This document shows positions 43,496 through 52,197 of a stretch of DNA of 54,913 nt, in pieces. Position numbers and translations under genes: made by a program. The DNA comes from Cupriavidus sp. IDO. Lineage in GTDB: Bacteria; Pseudomonadota; Gammaproteobacteria; Burkholderiales; Burkholderiaceae. The DNA is taken from positions 1 through 54,913 of the forward strand of contig NZ_JWMA01000118.1 in the NCBI RefSeq assembly GCF_000812465.1, written 5' to 3'. Under the pieces are notes generated by a model that was not told the DNA's origin, did not search any database, and saw only the letters and a list, made by a program, of their open reading frames with translations. Positions within the stretch are counted from its first letter, which is position 1. Every line of letters starts with the position of its first letter.

Positions 43496-43771
43496 TCAGT
43501 GCGTGCCGCCTTCCAGCCTCGCGCGGATCTCGCGCGCCGTTTCGAGCAGGCCTTCGTAGCCGGAGCGGGCATGCTCGGGCAGGTCGGGGTCGCCCACCAG
43601 CGTGCCCAGCGTTTCGATGATGCTGTAGACCAGGCCCTTGGCCGCGCCGCTGGCGATGCTGTTGGTCTCGACCGCGCTGCTGATGTGATCCAGCGCGTCG
43701 CTCAGGTGCTCCACGTCCGGCGTGGTCTGTTCGGCGTCGGGCTCAGTGGGCTTGCGGGAATCGGGAGTCAT
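43496..43771 (-). CDS. Small acidic hypothetical protein (91 aa)
   Basis: I do not recognise this family. The 91-residue sequence is acidic and helical (LSDALDHISSAVETNSIASG, GLVYSIIETLGTLV, EGLLETAREIRARLEGG) with no membrane segment or signal peptide. Almost every third codon position is G or C, as in the neighbouring genes, which argues that it is a real gene. AAGG lies about 10 nt before the ATG. It follows no obvious operon partner, with addB about 160 bp downstream on the same strand. Confidence 0.65.
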   Translation of the reverse strand: MTPDSRKPTEPDAEQTTPDVEHLSDALDHISSAVETNSIASGAAKGLVYSIIETLGTLVGDPDLPEHARSGYEGLLETAREIRARLEGGTH

Positions 43772-44239
43772 ATCGAAGGCCTTGTCAGTGGCGCATTGCG
43801 CTCGTTGAAGGCATGCCCGCGTGCAAGACGACGCGCATGCCGGCTTTTATTCTACGCGCCGGCGAGTGGTATTTGGCGCATAGGCGACTGCCGCGCTGCG
43901 GGATCGGCCGGGCACGGCAAGTGCATTGTATGGCACTCCCGGTGATTGCCAAAATCTCTTGCGCCTATTGAAATAACCATTCAACGGACGACCCGTTTGA
44001 AGGCAGAATAGCCCGGTGCCACCGGGCTTGCAGCCGCACGACCGGTCCGGTCTTGAAAATCCGCAAACTGGTAACATATCCGGATTGTGGGTGCGGCAGC
44101 AGTCGACTGGGCAGGTTTTCCGTCAGGAAATACCCTCATTTGAATGGTGCCAAACGAGTCCGAGCATTCTCGTGTAAGGTAACGGTTCGGCAATACCCAG
44201 CCCTCAACATAAACAGAGCGAACCCAGAGGTTTTCCGCC
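43772..44239. other. Intergenic region between small acidic gene and trxA
   Basis: This 468-bp region has lower GC than its surroundings and should hold divergent promoters. It contains a perfect hairpin (AGCCCGGT-GCC-ACCGGGCT, 44010-44028) without a T-run. A possible trxA promoter has TTGAAA at 44053-44058 with a weak -10 around 44075-44081. No gene is supported. Confidence 0.5.
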
Positions 44240-44566
44240 ATGAGCGAACAAATCAAGTATGTGAGCGACGCCTCCTTCGACGCCGACGTCCTCCAGTCCG
44301 ACAAGCCCGTCCTGCTCGATTTCTGGGCCGAATGGTGCGGCCCCTGCAAGATGATCGCCCCGATCCTGGACGAAGTGGCCAAGGACTACGGCGACAAGCT
44401 GCAGATCGCCAAGATCAATGTCGATGAAAACCAGCAAGTGCCGGCCAAGTTCGGCATCCGCGGCATCCCGACGCTGATCCTGTTCAAGAACGGTGCAGTC
44501 GCCGCCCAGAAGGTTGGCGCGCTGTCCAAGTCGCAACTGACTGCCTTCCTCGACGGCAATCTGTAA
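44240..44566 (+). CDS. trxA: Thioredoxin 1
   Basis: The protein has 108 residues with the active site WCGPC (Cys33, Cys36) in LLDFWAEWCGPCKMIAPILDE and the cis-Pro loop RGIPTLILFKNG. It is a standard cytoplasmic disulfide reductase that serves ribonucleotide reductases and many other enzymes. AGAGG lies about 11 nt upstream of the ATG. It is followed by its own terminator and then rho, the common trxA-rho order. Confidence 0.98.
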   Translation: MSEQIKYVSDASFDADVLQSDKPVLLDFWAEWCGPCKMIAPILDEVAKDYGDKLQIAKINVDENQQVPAKFGIRGIPTLILFKNGAVAAQKVGALSKSQLTAFLDGNL

Positions 44567-44574
44567 GCTGCGCG

Positions 44575-44600
44575 CCGGAGCCTGAACCGGCTCCGGTTTT
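44575..44600 (+). terminator. Intrinsic terminator after trxA
   Basis: The 8-bp stem CCGGAGCC / GGCTCCGG has a 6-nt loop (TGAACC) followed by TTTT. It begins 9 bp past the trxA stop, so rho is probably transcribed from its own promoter. Confidence 0.9.
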
Positions 44601-44652
44601 GTCACGATCCGACGTGCGTGCGCCACGCCCTGGCGCGCCGGTCGGATTGTGC

Positions 44653-44658
44653 TAAGAT
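44653..44658 (+). promoter_or_regulatory. Putative -10 box of rho
   Basis: TAAGAT, preceded by TGTGC, lies about 90 bp before the rho ATG. A TG-extension is offset by one base and the -35 is unclear. It is the best -10 candidate in the trxA-rho gap. Confidence 0.4.
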
Positions 44659-44660
44659 GC

Positions 44661-44746
44661 CACCAACAACTTCCCCGAGCGTTCGCTCATTTCTTCCCCC
44701 TTCCTTTTAGGTCTCGCCCGTCCGGGCCCTTCTGTACCCCTCGTCT
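44661..44746 (+). promoter_or_regulatory. C-rich, G-poor leader of rho (rut-like)
   Basis: By hand count this 86-nt segment has roughly 38 C and 13 G, with long pyrimidine stretches such as TTTCTTCCCCCTTCC. C-over-G bias with little structure is the hallmark of Rho-utilisation sites. Autogenous termination in the rho leader is known in E. coli. There is no Shine-Dalgarno sequence before the ATG. Confidence 0.5.
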
Positions 44747-46009
<1,263 letters not shown>

Positions 46010-46031
46010 GCCCTCGCTGCAACAAAACAGG

Positions 46032-46058
46032 AAGGCGTGCCCCGGCACGCCTTTTTTG
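46032..46058 (+). terminator. Intrinsic terminator after rho
   Basis: The stem AAGGCGTGCC / GGCACGCCTT is followed by T6 in total, 22 bp past the rho stop. Confidence 0.93.
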
Positions 46059-46096
46059 TTGCCCGGACGATTCTTCGCGGACATACGCCCCTATTC

Positions 46097-46954
46097 ATGC
46101 TTGGCCGACTGACCCAGTTCCTGCGCACCCGCTCGAAAGCCCGCAAGCTCGAGCACTATGCGATTCCGGATGCCCTGTGGGAGCAGACGGTCTCGACACT
46201 GCCGTTCGTGCAGCGCTACGGCAGCGACGACCTCACCGCGCTGCGCGAGCTGGCCACGCTGTTCATCGCCGAAAAGGAGTACTCCACCGCGCACGACCTG
46301 CCGCTGACCGACGACATGGTGGTCAGCGTGGCGGTGCAGGCGTGCGTGCCGATCCTGCGGCTGGGCATCGAGTGGTATCGCGGATGGCACGGGATCGTGC
46401 TCTACCCAGGCGAATTCATTATCCGCCGCACGGTCCAGGATGAAATCGGGCTGGTTCATGGCGTGGTCGAGGAAGCCAGCGGCGAGGCCTGGGAACACGG
46501 TCCGGTCATTCTGTCTTGGCCCGACGTGAGCTCGCCGGGAGCCGGGCTCGAATCCGACCACAACTTGCCGGCCGATTCCTACAACGTGGTCATTCATGAG
46601 TTCGCCCACAAGCTGGATATGCTCGACGGCGAACCCGATGGCGTACCGCCTTTCTCACGTGTGCTGCATCCGGGCATCGACGCCGAAGCATGGGCCGAAA
46701 CGTTCCTGACCGAATACGACCGCTTTGCCGAGGTCTGGGACAAGTATCCGGACGACGCCTGGGAGCATCCGGAACGCCTGCCCCCGGCCCTGCGCGTGAT
46801 CGACCCCTACGGTTGCGAGGCACCGAGCGAGTTCTTTGCGGTGGCGTCTGAGTCATTTTTTGTGGAGCCCGCGAGTCTGAGGCAGCATTGGCCGGTCCTC
46901 TACCAGTCCCTGGCCACGTTCTACCGGCAGGATCCGGCACCGGGAGGCAGCTGA
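46097..46954 (+). CDS. mtfA: MtfA-type zinc peptidase (M90 family)
   Basis: The protein has 285 residues from MLGRLTQFLRTRSK. The metallopeptidase motif is HEFAHKLDMLDGEPDG (HExxH), with a downstream DPYGCEAPSEFFAVASESFF segment giving the third ligand Glu. In E. coli MtfA binds the glucose repressor Mlc (DgsA) and modulates ptsG. Burkholderiaceae usually lack that glucose PTS, so the role here may differ. An upstream in-frame start would overlap the rho terminator and is excluded. Confidence 0.9.
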   Translation: MLGRLTQFLRTRSKARKLEHYAIPDALWEQTVSTLPFVQRYGSDDLTALRELATLFIAEKEYSTAHDLPLTDDMVVSVAVQACVPILRLGIEWYRGWHGIVLYPGEFIIRRTVQDEIGLVHGVVEEASGEAWEHGPVILSWPDVSSPGAGLESDHNLPADSYNVVIHEFAHKLDMLDGEPDGVPPFSRVLHPGIDAEAWAETFLTEYDRFAEVWDKYPDDAWEHPERLPPALRVIDPYGCEAPSEFFAVASESFFVEPASLRQHWPVLYQSLATFYRQDPAPGGS

Positions 46955-47137
46955 CTGCACATGCGCCCGCTGTTCGCGGGCACCGCGAGACGAGCGGCAT
47001 TTCTTGCCCAAGTCTTTGTTTTTCTGCCATAATTCCAGTTTGCCCGTTATCGGCAAGTGGTTCGCTCGTCGCCGCGCTGAGTTCTGCGGATGTTGCGGAT
47101 GACAACGGACTGGCTACCCAACCTGAAAGGAATCACC

Positions 47138-47398
47138 ATGAAAGAAGGCATTCACCCCAATTACCGCGAAGTCGTGTTCCAGGACATGTCCAGCGACTTC
47201 AGCTTCATCACCCGCTCGACGATCCAGACCAAGGACAAGATCGTGAAGGACGGCAAGGAATACCCGCTGGCCAAGATCGAAGTCTCGTCGGAATCGCACC
47301 CGTTCTACACCGGCACCCAGAAGATCATGGACACCGCCGGCCGCGTCGAGAAGTTCCGCCAGAAGTTCGGCAACAAGCTGGGCAAGGCTGCGAAGTAA
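47138..47398 (+). CDS. rpmE2: Ribosomal protein L31, type B (zinc-free)
   Basis: The protein has 86 residues starting MKEGIHPNYREVVFQDMSS. The CxxC zinc-binding residues of type-A L31 are absent, and the longer C-terminus (KFRQKFGNKLGKAAK) is typical of the zinc-independent C-minus form, which often replaces type A under zinc limitation. AAAGGA before the ATG sets the start. No Zur-box-like palindrome is recognised upstream. Confidence 0.96.
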   Translation: MKEGIHPNYREVVFQDMSSDFSFITRSTIQTKDKIVKDGKEYPLAKIEVSSESHPFYTGTQKIMDTAGRVEKFRQKFGNKLGKAAK

Positions 47399-47463
47399 TC
47401 GCTCCGGCGACCAAGGATTTGCGCGGCGCGCATGGACACATGCTCCGGCGCCGCGTGAACAGC

Positions 47464-47489
47464 AAAGAGGCAGCATTGGCTGCCTCTTT
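47464..47489 (+). terminator. Intrinsic terminator after rpmE
   Basis: The perfect 11-bp stem AAAGAGGCAGC-ATTG-GCTGCCTCTTT ends in TTT and lies 66 bp past the L31 stop. The A/T ends allow activity in both directions. Confidence 0.88.
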
Positions 47490-47624
47490 GCATTTGCGCC
47501 GGTGATTCTGCCTGCGCCCGTGCTCACGCCACACACCGGCAGCCGAGCCGCAAGCTCGCGCCTGCGCGATACTGTTCCATCCGTGGCAACGCGCCTCTGG
47601 CCTGCTGCCTGACCTGACCCGCCG

Positions 47625-49412
47625 ATGAGTCAAGCCAAGACCTCCCCCGTCCAACTGACCGCTGCCGCAACCGGCGCGCTGCCGCGCGCCCTGCTGCTGG
47701 CGATCTGCATCATCTACGGCCTGACGGGCCTGTTTGGCCGCGATCCGTGGAAGAACGAGGATGCGGCGGGCTTCGGCGTGATGTGGCAACTGGCGACGGG
47801 CGGCGCGCACGACTGGCTGATGCCAAACATAGCCGGGCGCCCCTACAGTGAAGACGGCCCGCTGGTGTTCTGGATCGGTGCCACCATGATCCGCCTGTTC
47901 GGCGGCTGGCTTGGCGCGCCAGACGCATCGCGGCTCGCAACGGCCCTGTTCTTCTTCGCCACCTGCGCTGCCATCTGGTACACCACCTACCTGCTGGGCC
48001 GCCGCGACGAAGTTCAGCCTTTTGCCTATGCTTTCGGCGGCCAGCCCAATGCCCGCGACTATGGCCGAACACTGGCCGACGGCGCCCTGCTAGTTTTCCT
48101 TGCCTGTGTCGGCCTTGCCGTGCGCGGCCACGAAACCACGGCACAGGTCGGCCAGGTCAGCTTCATTGCGCTGAGCCTCTATGGCCTGGTCCGCAGTCTC
48201 GACAAGCCGATCCAGGGTAGCCTGCTGGTCGGGCTCGGACTGGGCGGCCTGACGCTGGCAAGCGGCCCGATCCTAGCGCTCGCCCTGTTTGCTGCTGCCG
48301 TGATCGGCGGCCTGGTCTGCCAGCCGCTGCCGCTGCGGCGCCTCCTCGAAATCAGCCTGCCGCTGGCACTGGCCATCGTGCTGGCATGGATTGCCGCGAC
48401 CTATTTCAGCACTCCGGACCGTGCCGATGCCGTGACGTTCATCCGCGAGTGGGCCCGCTATGACCGGCGCAGCTATGGCGCGCCGAACATGCAGACGTTC
48501 GGCTTCAACGCGCGCAACCTCTTCCTCTATGCCTGGCCGGTGTGGCCCATCGCCTGCTGGGCATGGGTCGCATGGACCGGCATGCGCCGCGCCCCCCACG
48601 TCGCGCTGCCGCTGGCGCTGCTGCTGCCGCTGCTGTTGCTGCTGTTCCTGCAACGCAGTCCTGGCGATGTGCAGTTCATCCTGCTGCTGCCACCGATGGC
48701 GGTGCTGGCGGCATTTGCGCTGCCCACGCTGACGCGCGGCGTGATCAACGCCATCGACTGGTTCGCCCTGCTCTTCTTCACCATCTTCGGCGGCACCGTC
48801 TGGTTCCTGTGGATCGCCAAGACCACCGGCTGGCCGCCGCGCGTTGCAGCTAACGTCTTCCGCCAGTTGCCGGGCTTCCAGCATCAGTTCACTACCTCCG
48901 CGGTCGTCGTCGCTTTACTGGTCACCGTGGCCTGGGTGCTGATCGTCCGCTGGCGCCTGTCGCGCGCGCCCAAGCAGATCTGGCGCCCGGTCGTGATCTC
49001 CGCCGCCGGCACGACGCTGATGTGGGTGATGGCGATGACGCTGTGGCTGCCTTCGATCAACTACGGCAAGACGTATCGCGATGTGGTCGAGGCCGCTGCG
49101 ATGGCGTTGCCATCGACATACCAGTGCGTGCAGCCGATCCGAATGGGCGATGCGCAGCTGGCCTCCTTTGCCTACTTCGGGCATTTCCGCTTCGGCGGTC
49201 CCAGCGACGGCTGCGATATCCTGCTGCGTCATGACTCGATGGACTTCGGCGAGCCCGGCGGTATTTCCCATTTTGAGTGGCGCCTGATCTGGGAAGGCCG
49301 CCGTCCGGCAGACCGCGACGAGCGCTTCCGCATGTACCGGCTTGTCGATACTGCCCGTGCCACGCACGCGCGGCCCGACCTGCCGCGGCGGCCGCTTCCG
49401 CGCCAGCCCTGA
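47625..49412 (+). CDS. Predicted GT-C (ArnT/PMT-like) membrane glycosyltransferase
   Basis: The protein has 595 residues with about 10-12 hydrophobic helices. The first loop has LFGRDPWKNEDAAGFGVMW, resembling the acidic catalytic loop (Asp-Glu motif) of ArnT/PMT glycosyltransferases, followed by GRPYSEDGPLVFWIGA. The C-terminal soluble part (about 500-595) ends in a basic, Pro-rich tail. Such enzymes move a sugar from a polyprenyl carrier to lipid or protein on the periplasmic side. Donor and acceptor are unknown. It lies 75 bp upstream of the MATE gene in the same direction. Confidence 0.75.
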   Translation: MSQAKTSPVQLTAAATGALPRALLLAICIIYGLTGLFGRDPWKNEDAAGFGVMWQLATGGAHDWLMPNIAGRPYSEDGPLVFWIGATMIRLFGGWLGAPDASRLATALFFFATCAAIWYTTYLLGRRDEVQPFAYAFGGQPNARDYGRTLADGALLVFLACVGLAVRGHETTAQVGQVSFIALSLYGLVRSLDKPIQGSLLVGLGLGGLTLASGPILALALFAAAVIGGLVCQPLPLRRLLEISLPLALAIVLAWIAATYFSTPDRADAVTFIREWARYDRRSYGAPNMQTFGFNARNLFLYAWPVWPIACWAWVAWTGMRRAPHVALPLALLLPLLLLLFLQRSPGDVQFILLLPPMAVLAAFALPTLTRGVINAIDWFALLFFTIFGGTVWFLWIAKTTGWPPRVAANVFRQLPGFQHQFTTSAVVVALLVTVAWVLIVRWRLSRAPKQIWRPVVISAAGTTLMWVMAMTLWLPSINYGKTYRDVVEAAAMALPSTYQCVQPIRMGDAQLASFAYFGHFRFGGPSDGCDILLRHDSMDFGEPGGISHFEWRLIWEGRRPADRDERFRMYRLVDTARATHARPDLPRRPLPRQP

Positions 49413-49487
49413 ACCCCGCGCCTGCGATCAGGTGCACCGCGGGCAGCCTTGCGCCATCGCGACGCTGCCTGCTTTCGTGATTCCTGC

Positions 49488-50840
49488 ATGAGCGCCCTCC
49501 AGGATTTCCGCCGCATTGCGAATCTGGCCGCCCCGGTCCTGGTCGGCCAGCTCGCCGTGATCGCATTTGGCGTCATCGACACCATCATGGCCGGCCGCGC
49601 CTCGGCCAATGACCTGGCTGCGGTTGGCCTGGGCGGCTCGATCTATGTGACGGTCTACATCAGCCTGATGGGCGTGCTGCAGGCGCTCGCCCCCATTGCC
49701 GGGCAACTGTACGGCGCCGGCCGCAGCGAGGAAATCGGCAGCGAGGTCCGGCAGGCAGCGTGGCTTGGGCTGGCGCTGTCTATCCCCGGCATCTTGCTGC
49801 TTGCGTTCCCCGGGCCGCTGCTGGCGTTCGCCAAGGCCCCGCCGGATCTCGTCGACAAGGCCAGTCAATACCTGCATATCGTGGCGTTCGGCCTTCCGGC
49901 CGCACTGGGATTTCGCATCTATTCCGCGCTGAACAATGCATTGTCGCGGCCGATCATGGTCACGGTTCTGCAACTGGCTGGCCTGGTCGTGAAAATTCCG
50001 CTCAATGCCTGGTTCATTCACGGCGGGCTGGGCCTGCCGGCGATGGGCGGACCGGGCTGCGCGCTGGCCTCGACGCTGATCAGCTGGTCCTGGTGCATCG
50101 CGGGCTTGCTGATCCTGCGTCATGGCTCGGCCTACCGGCCGTTGCAGATTTTCTCCAGGTGGAGTTGGCCCATCGCTGCACGGCTGCGCGCGCTGCTGCG
50201 CCTGGGCGTACCCATGGGCCTGACGTACCTGATCGAAATCACGTCGTTCACGCTGATGTCGATCTTCATCACCCGCATGGGGACCGTGACGCTGGCTGGA
50301 CACCAGATCATCGCCAACCTCGGTGCCGTGGCGTATATGCTGCCGCTGTCACTGGCCATTGCTACATCGACGCTCGTGGCCCAGTCGATAGGCGCCCGGG
50401 ATCTGGCCGGAGCAAGCCGGCTGGCCTGGCGCGGCATCCGCCTAGCGGCCGCCTTGGCCGTGATGGTGGGCGGCCTGCTCTGGCTGCTGCGTGAGCCACT
50501 GCTGCATGCCTATGCGAAGGATCCTGGCGTAGTCGCCGCCGCACTGCCGCTCATCCTGTTCGTCGCGTTCTACCAGGCCTTCGATGCCGTTCAGGTAATG
50601 ACGGCCTTTATCCTGCGCGCCTACAAGGTGGCACTGATCCCGACGCTCATCTACGCAGGCTCACTCTGGGGCATCGGGCTGGGCGGCGGCTATGTGCTTG
50701 GATTCGGGCTGATTGATACCCTTCCCGCCTTCACGCGGGGAGCCGCCGGGTTCTGGCTGGCCAACAGCGTAAGCCTGGCCATTGCCGGCACGCTGCTGGT
50801 CCGTTATTTCGTGCGCATCAGCAGGGATCAGCGCATCTGA
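49488..50840 (+). CDS. MATE family efflux transporter
   Basis: The protein has 450 residues with about 12 transmembrane helices, starting MSALQDFRRIANLAAPVLVG. The family signature GVIDTIMAGRASANDLAAVG and the repeat half around LGVPMGLTYLIEITSFTL and MGTVTLAGHQIIANLGAVAY mark a NorM/DinF-type multidrug or metabolite exporter driven by Na+ or H+. The start is chosen at the ATG directly before family homology; an open frame 13 codons longer exists. The terminator hairpin starts at its stop codon. Confidence 0.93.
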   Translation: MSALQDFRRIANLAAPVLVGQLAVIAFGVIDTIMAGRASANDLAAVGLGGSIYVTVYISLMGVLQALAPIAGQLYGAGRSEEIGSEVRQAAWLGLALSIPGILLLAFPGPLLAFAKAPPDLVDKASQYLHIVAFGLPAALGFRIYSALNNALSRPIMVTVLQLAGLVVKIPLNAWFIHGGLGLPAMGGPGCALASTLISWSWCIAGLLILRHGSAYRPLQIFSRWSWPIAARLRALLRLGVPMGLTYLIEITSFTLMSIFITRMGTVTLAGHQIIANLGAVAYMLPLSLAIATSTLVAQSIGARDLAGASRLAWRGIRLAAALAVMVGGLLWLLREPLLHAYAKDPGVVAAALPLILFVAFYQAFDAVQVMTAFILRAYKVALIPTLIYAGSLWGIGLGGGYVLGFGLIDTLPAFTRGAAGFWLANSVSLAIAGTLLVRYFVRISRDQRI

Positions 50841-50872
50841 TCGCCATCAGTGCGGTGGCGATTATCTTTTCG
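50840..50872 (+). terminator. Intrinsic terminator overlapping the MATE stop codon
   Basis: The stem ATCGCCA (50840-50846) / TGGCGAT (50856-50862) is followed by TATCTTTT. Confidence 0.7.
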
Positions 50873-50939
50873 CGCGATCCACATAATCCGCCAAATGAAT
50901 GAACCTGGCTGCTGGCTGGATTATCAAATGGCAGGCGCA

Positions 50940-50973
50940 AAAAGAAAAACCCGCATGGGATTAACCATGCGGG
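50940..50973 (-). terminator. Terminator of tRNA copy 1
   Basis: On the minus strand, the 9-bp stem CCCGCATGG / CCATGCGGG with loop TTAATC is followed by a T-rich tract (TTTTTCTTTTT). It lies 9 bp beyond tRNA-Asp 1. Compare the matching element of copy 2, whose stem differs by a compensatory pair. Confidence 0.9.
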
Positions 50974-50981
50974 TTCAGTTT

Positions 50982-51058
50982 TGGCGGAGTGGACGGGACT
51001 CGAACCCGCGACCCCCGGCGTGACAGGCCGGTATTCTAACCGACTGAACTACCACTCC
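50982..51058 (-). tRNA. tRNA-Asp (GTC), copy 1
   Basis: The 77-nt cloverleaf has acceptor stem GGAGTGG / CCACTCC, discriminator G, encoded CCA, anticodon GTC in CTGTCAC and T-loop GGTTCGAGTC. It is the last of the Ala-Glu-Asp triplet in copy 1 and identical to copy 2. Confidence 0.97.
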
Positions 51059-51125
51059 TTAGTCGGCTGCCATCTCGAGCTTCGCTCTTGACGACAAACT
51101 GGACGTTTGATTACGTCCGATTGTT

Positions 51126-51201
51126 TGGCGTCCCCTAGGGGATTCGAACCCCTGTACTCACCGTGAAAGGGTGATGTCCTAGGCCTCTAGACGAAGGGGA
51201 C
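51126..51201 (-). tRNA. tRNA-Glu (TTC), copy 1
   Basis: The 76-nt cloverleaf has acceptor GTCCCCT / AGGGGAC, encoded GCCA end and anticodon TTC in CTTTCAC. It is identical to copy 2. It is a substrate for the GltX encoded about 1 kb away. Confidence 0.97.
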
Positions 51202-51302
51202 AGAAACTTGTCTTTCAACGCGTTCCGTCTTGCGCTGCGAAGTCGGCTACTATAACAGACTTTTTTGCGCTACGGAAGCACCTTTTCGTGCTTCCTGAAT
51301 CC

Positions 51303-51378
<76 letters not shown>

Positions 51379-51449
51379 GAAATTCGGTTACTGCTGGAAA
51401 CTGCCTTTCGCCGCCACGCAATGACAACCACGTTTGCAGCGAAAACAGG

Positions 51450-51478
51450 ATTATATATAAGCCCGATACGACTCGCAA
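51450..51478 (-). promoter_or_regulatory. Promoter of tRNA copy 1
   Basis: On the minus strand, -35 TTGCGA (51473-51478), a 17-bp spacer and a perfect -10 TATAAT (51450-51455). This leaves a leader of about 65-70 nt before tRNA-Ala 1. Confidence 0.8.
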
Positions 51479-51520
51479 CATTTTATTCACTGTCGCAGCG
51501 ATTATCGGATAATCCTCACC

Positions 51521-51555
51521 CAAAAGAAAAACCCACATGGGATTAACCATGTGGG
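51521..51555 (-). terminator. Terminator of tRNA copy 2
   Basis: On the minus strand, stem CCCACATGG / CCATGTGGG with the same TTAATC loop as copy 1, then a T-rich tract. It lies between the two triplets, so each copy ends separately. Confidence 0.88.
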
Positions 51556-51563
51556 CTCAGTTT

Positions 51564-51640
51564 TGGCGGAGTGGACGGGACTCGAACCCGCGACCCCCGG
51601 CGTGACAGGCCGGTATTCTAACCGACTGAACTACCACTCC
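51564..51640 (-). tRNA. tRNA-Asp (GTC), copy 2
   Basis: Identical in sequence to copy 1 (77 nt, anticodon GTC, encoded CCA). It is the third gene of the upstream triplet. Confidence 0.97.
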
Positions 51641-51707
51641 TTAGTCGGCTGCCATCTCGAGCTTCGCTCTTGACGACAAACTGGACGTTTGATTACGTCC
51701 GATTGTT

Positions 51708-51783
51708 TGGCGTCCCCTAGGGGATTCGAACCCCTGTACTCACCGTGAAAGGGTGATGTCCTAGGCCTCTAGACGAAGGGGAC
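51708..51783 (-). tRNA. tRNA-Glu (TTC), copy 2
   Basis: Identical in sequence to copy 1 (76 nt, anticodon TTC, encoded CCA). Confidence 0.97.
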
Positions 51784-51847
51784 AGAAACTTGTCTTTCAA
51801 CGTGTTCCGTCTGGAACCATCAAATACAACCGATGGTTCCGATATCC

Positions 51848-51923
<76 letters not shown>

Positions 51924-51993
51924 ATAATACTGCCATTTACTGCAACTTGCTTTTCGCTGCGCCATTACCACCGGCGTTTCACGCGAAGCCAAA

Positions 51994-52021
51994 ATTATAT
52001 AACAACCTTGAATCTTTGCAA
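51994..52021 (-). promoter_or_regulatory. Promoter of tRNA copy 2
   Basis: On the minus strand, -35 TTGCAA (52016-52021), a 16-bp spacer and a perfect -10 TATAAT (51994-51999). Confidence 0.82.
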
Positions 52022-52197
52022 GCTCCCGTTTTGACTTTTTTTCGTTTTCCACATTTCTGCGGATGACTTGACGTCCACGAAGATCCGTTACCGGATCGGC
52101 CAGCCCGCTTGGTTGGGACCGCGCTGCAGGGAGAACGAAATTATGCGCAAGTCTCAGCCGGAGCGCAAGCCCCTGCCGAGCGTTTTGCATGAAATTT

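Larger units (their letters stand above)
50940..51230. repeat. Direct repeat copy 1: terminator, tRNA-Asp, tRNA-Glu
   Basis: This stretch of about 290 bp matches 51522-51812 at an offset of exactly 582 bp. The tRNA-Asp/Glu genes and the 67-bp spacer between them are identical. The few differences are in the terminator stem, one base beside it, and one base at 51221. Sequence beyond 51230 diverges until tRNA-Ala. Confidence 0.95.
51522..51812. repeat. Direct repeat copy 2: terminator, tRNA-Asp, tRNA-Glu
   Basis: The second member of the 582-bp-offset repeat. See copy 1 for the differences. Confidence 0.95.
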
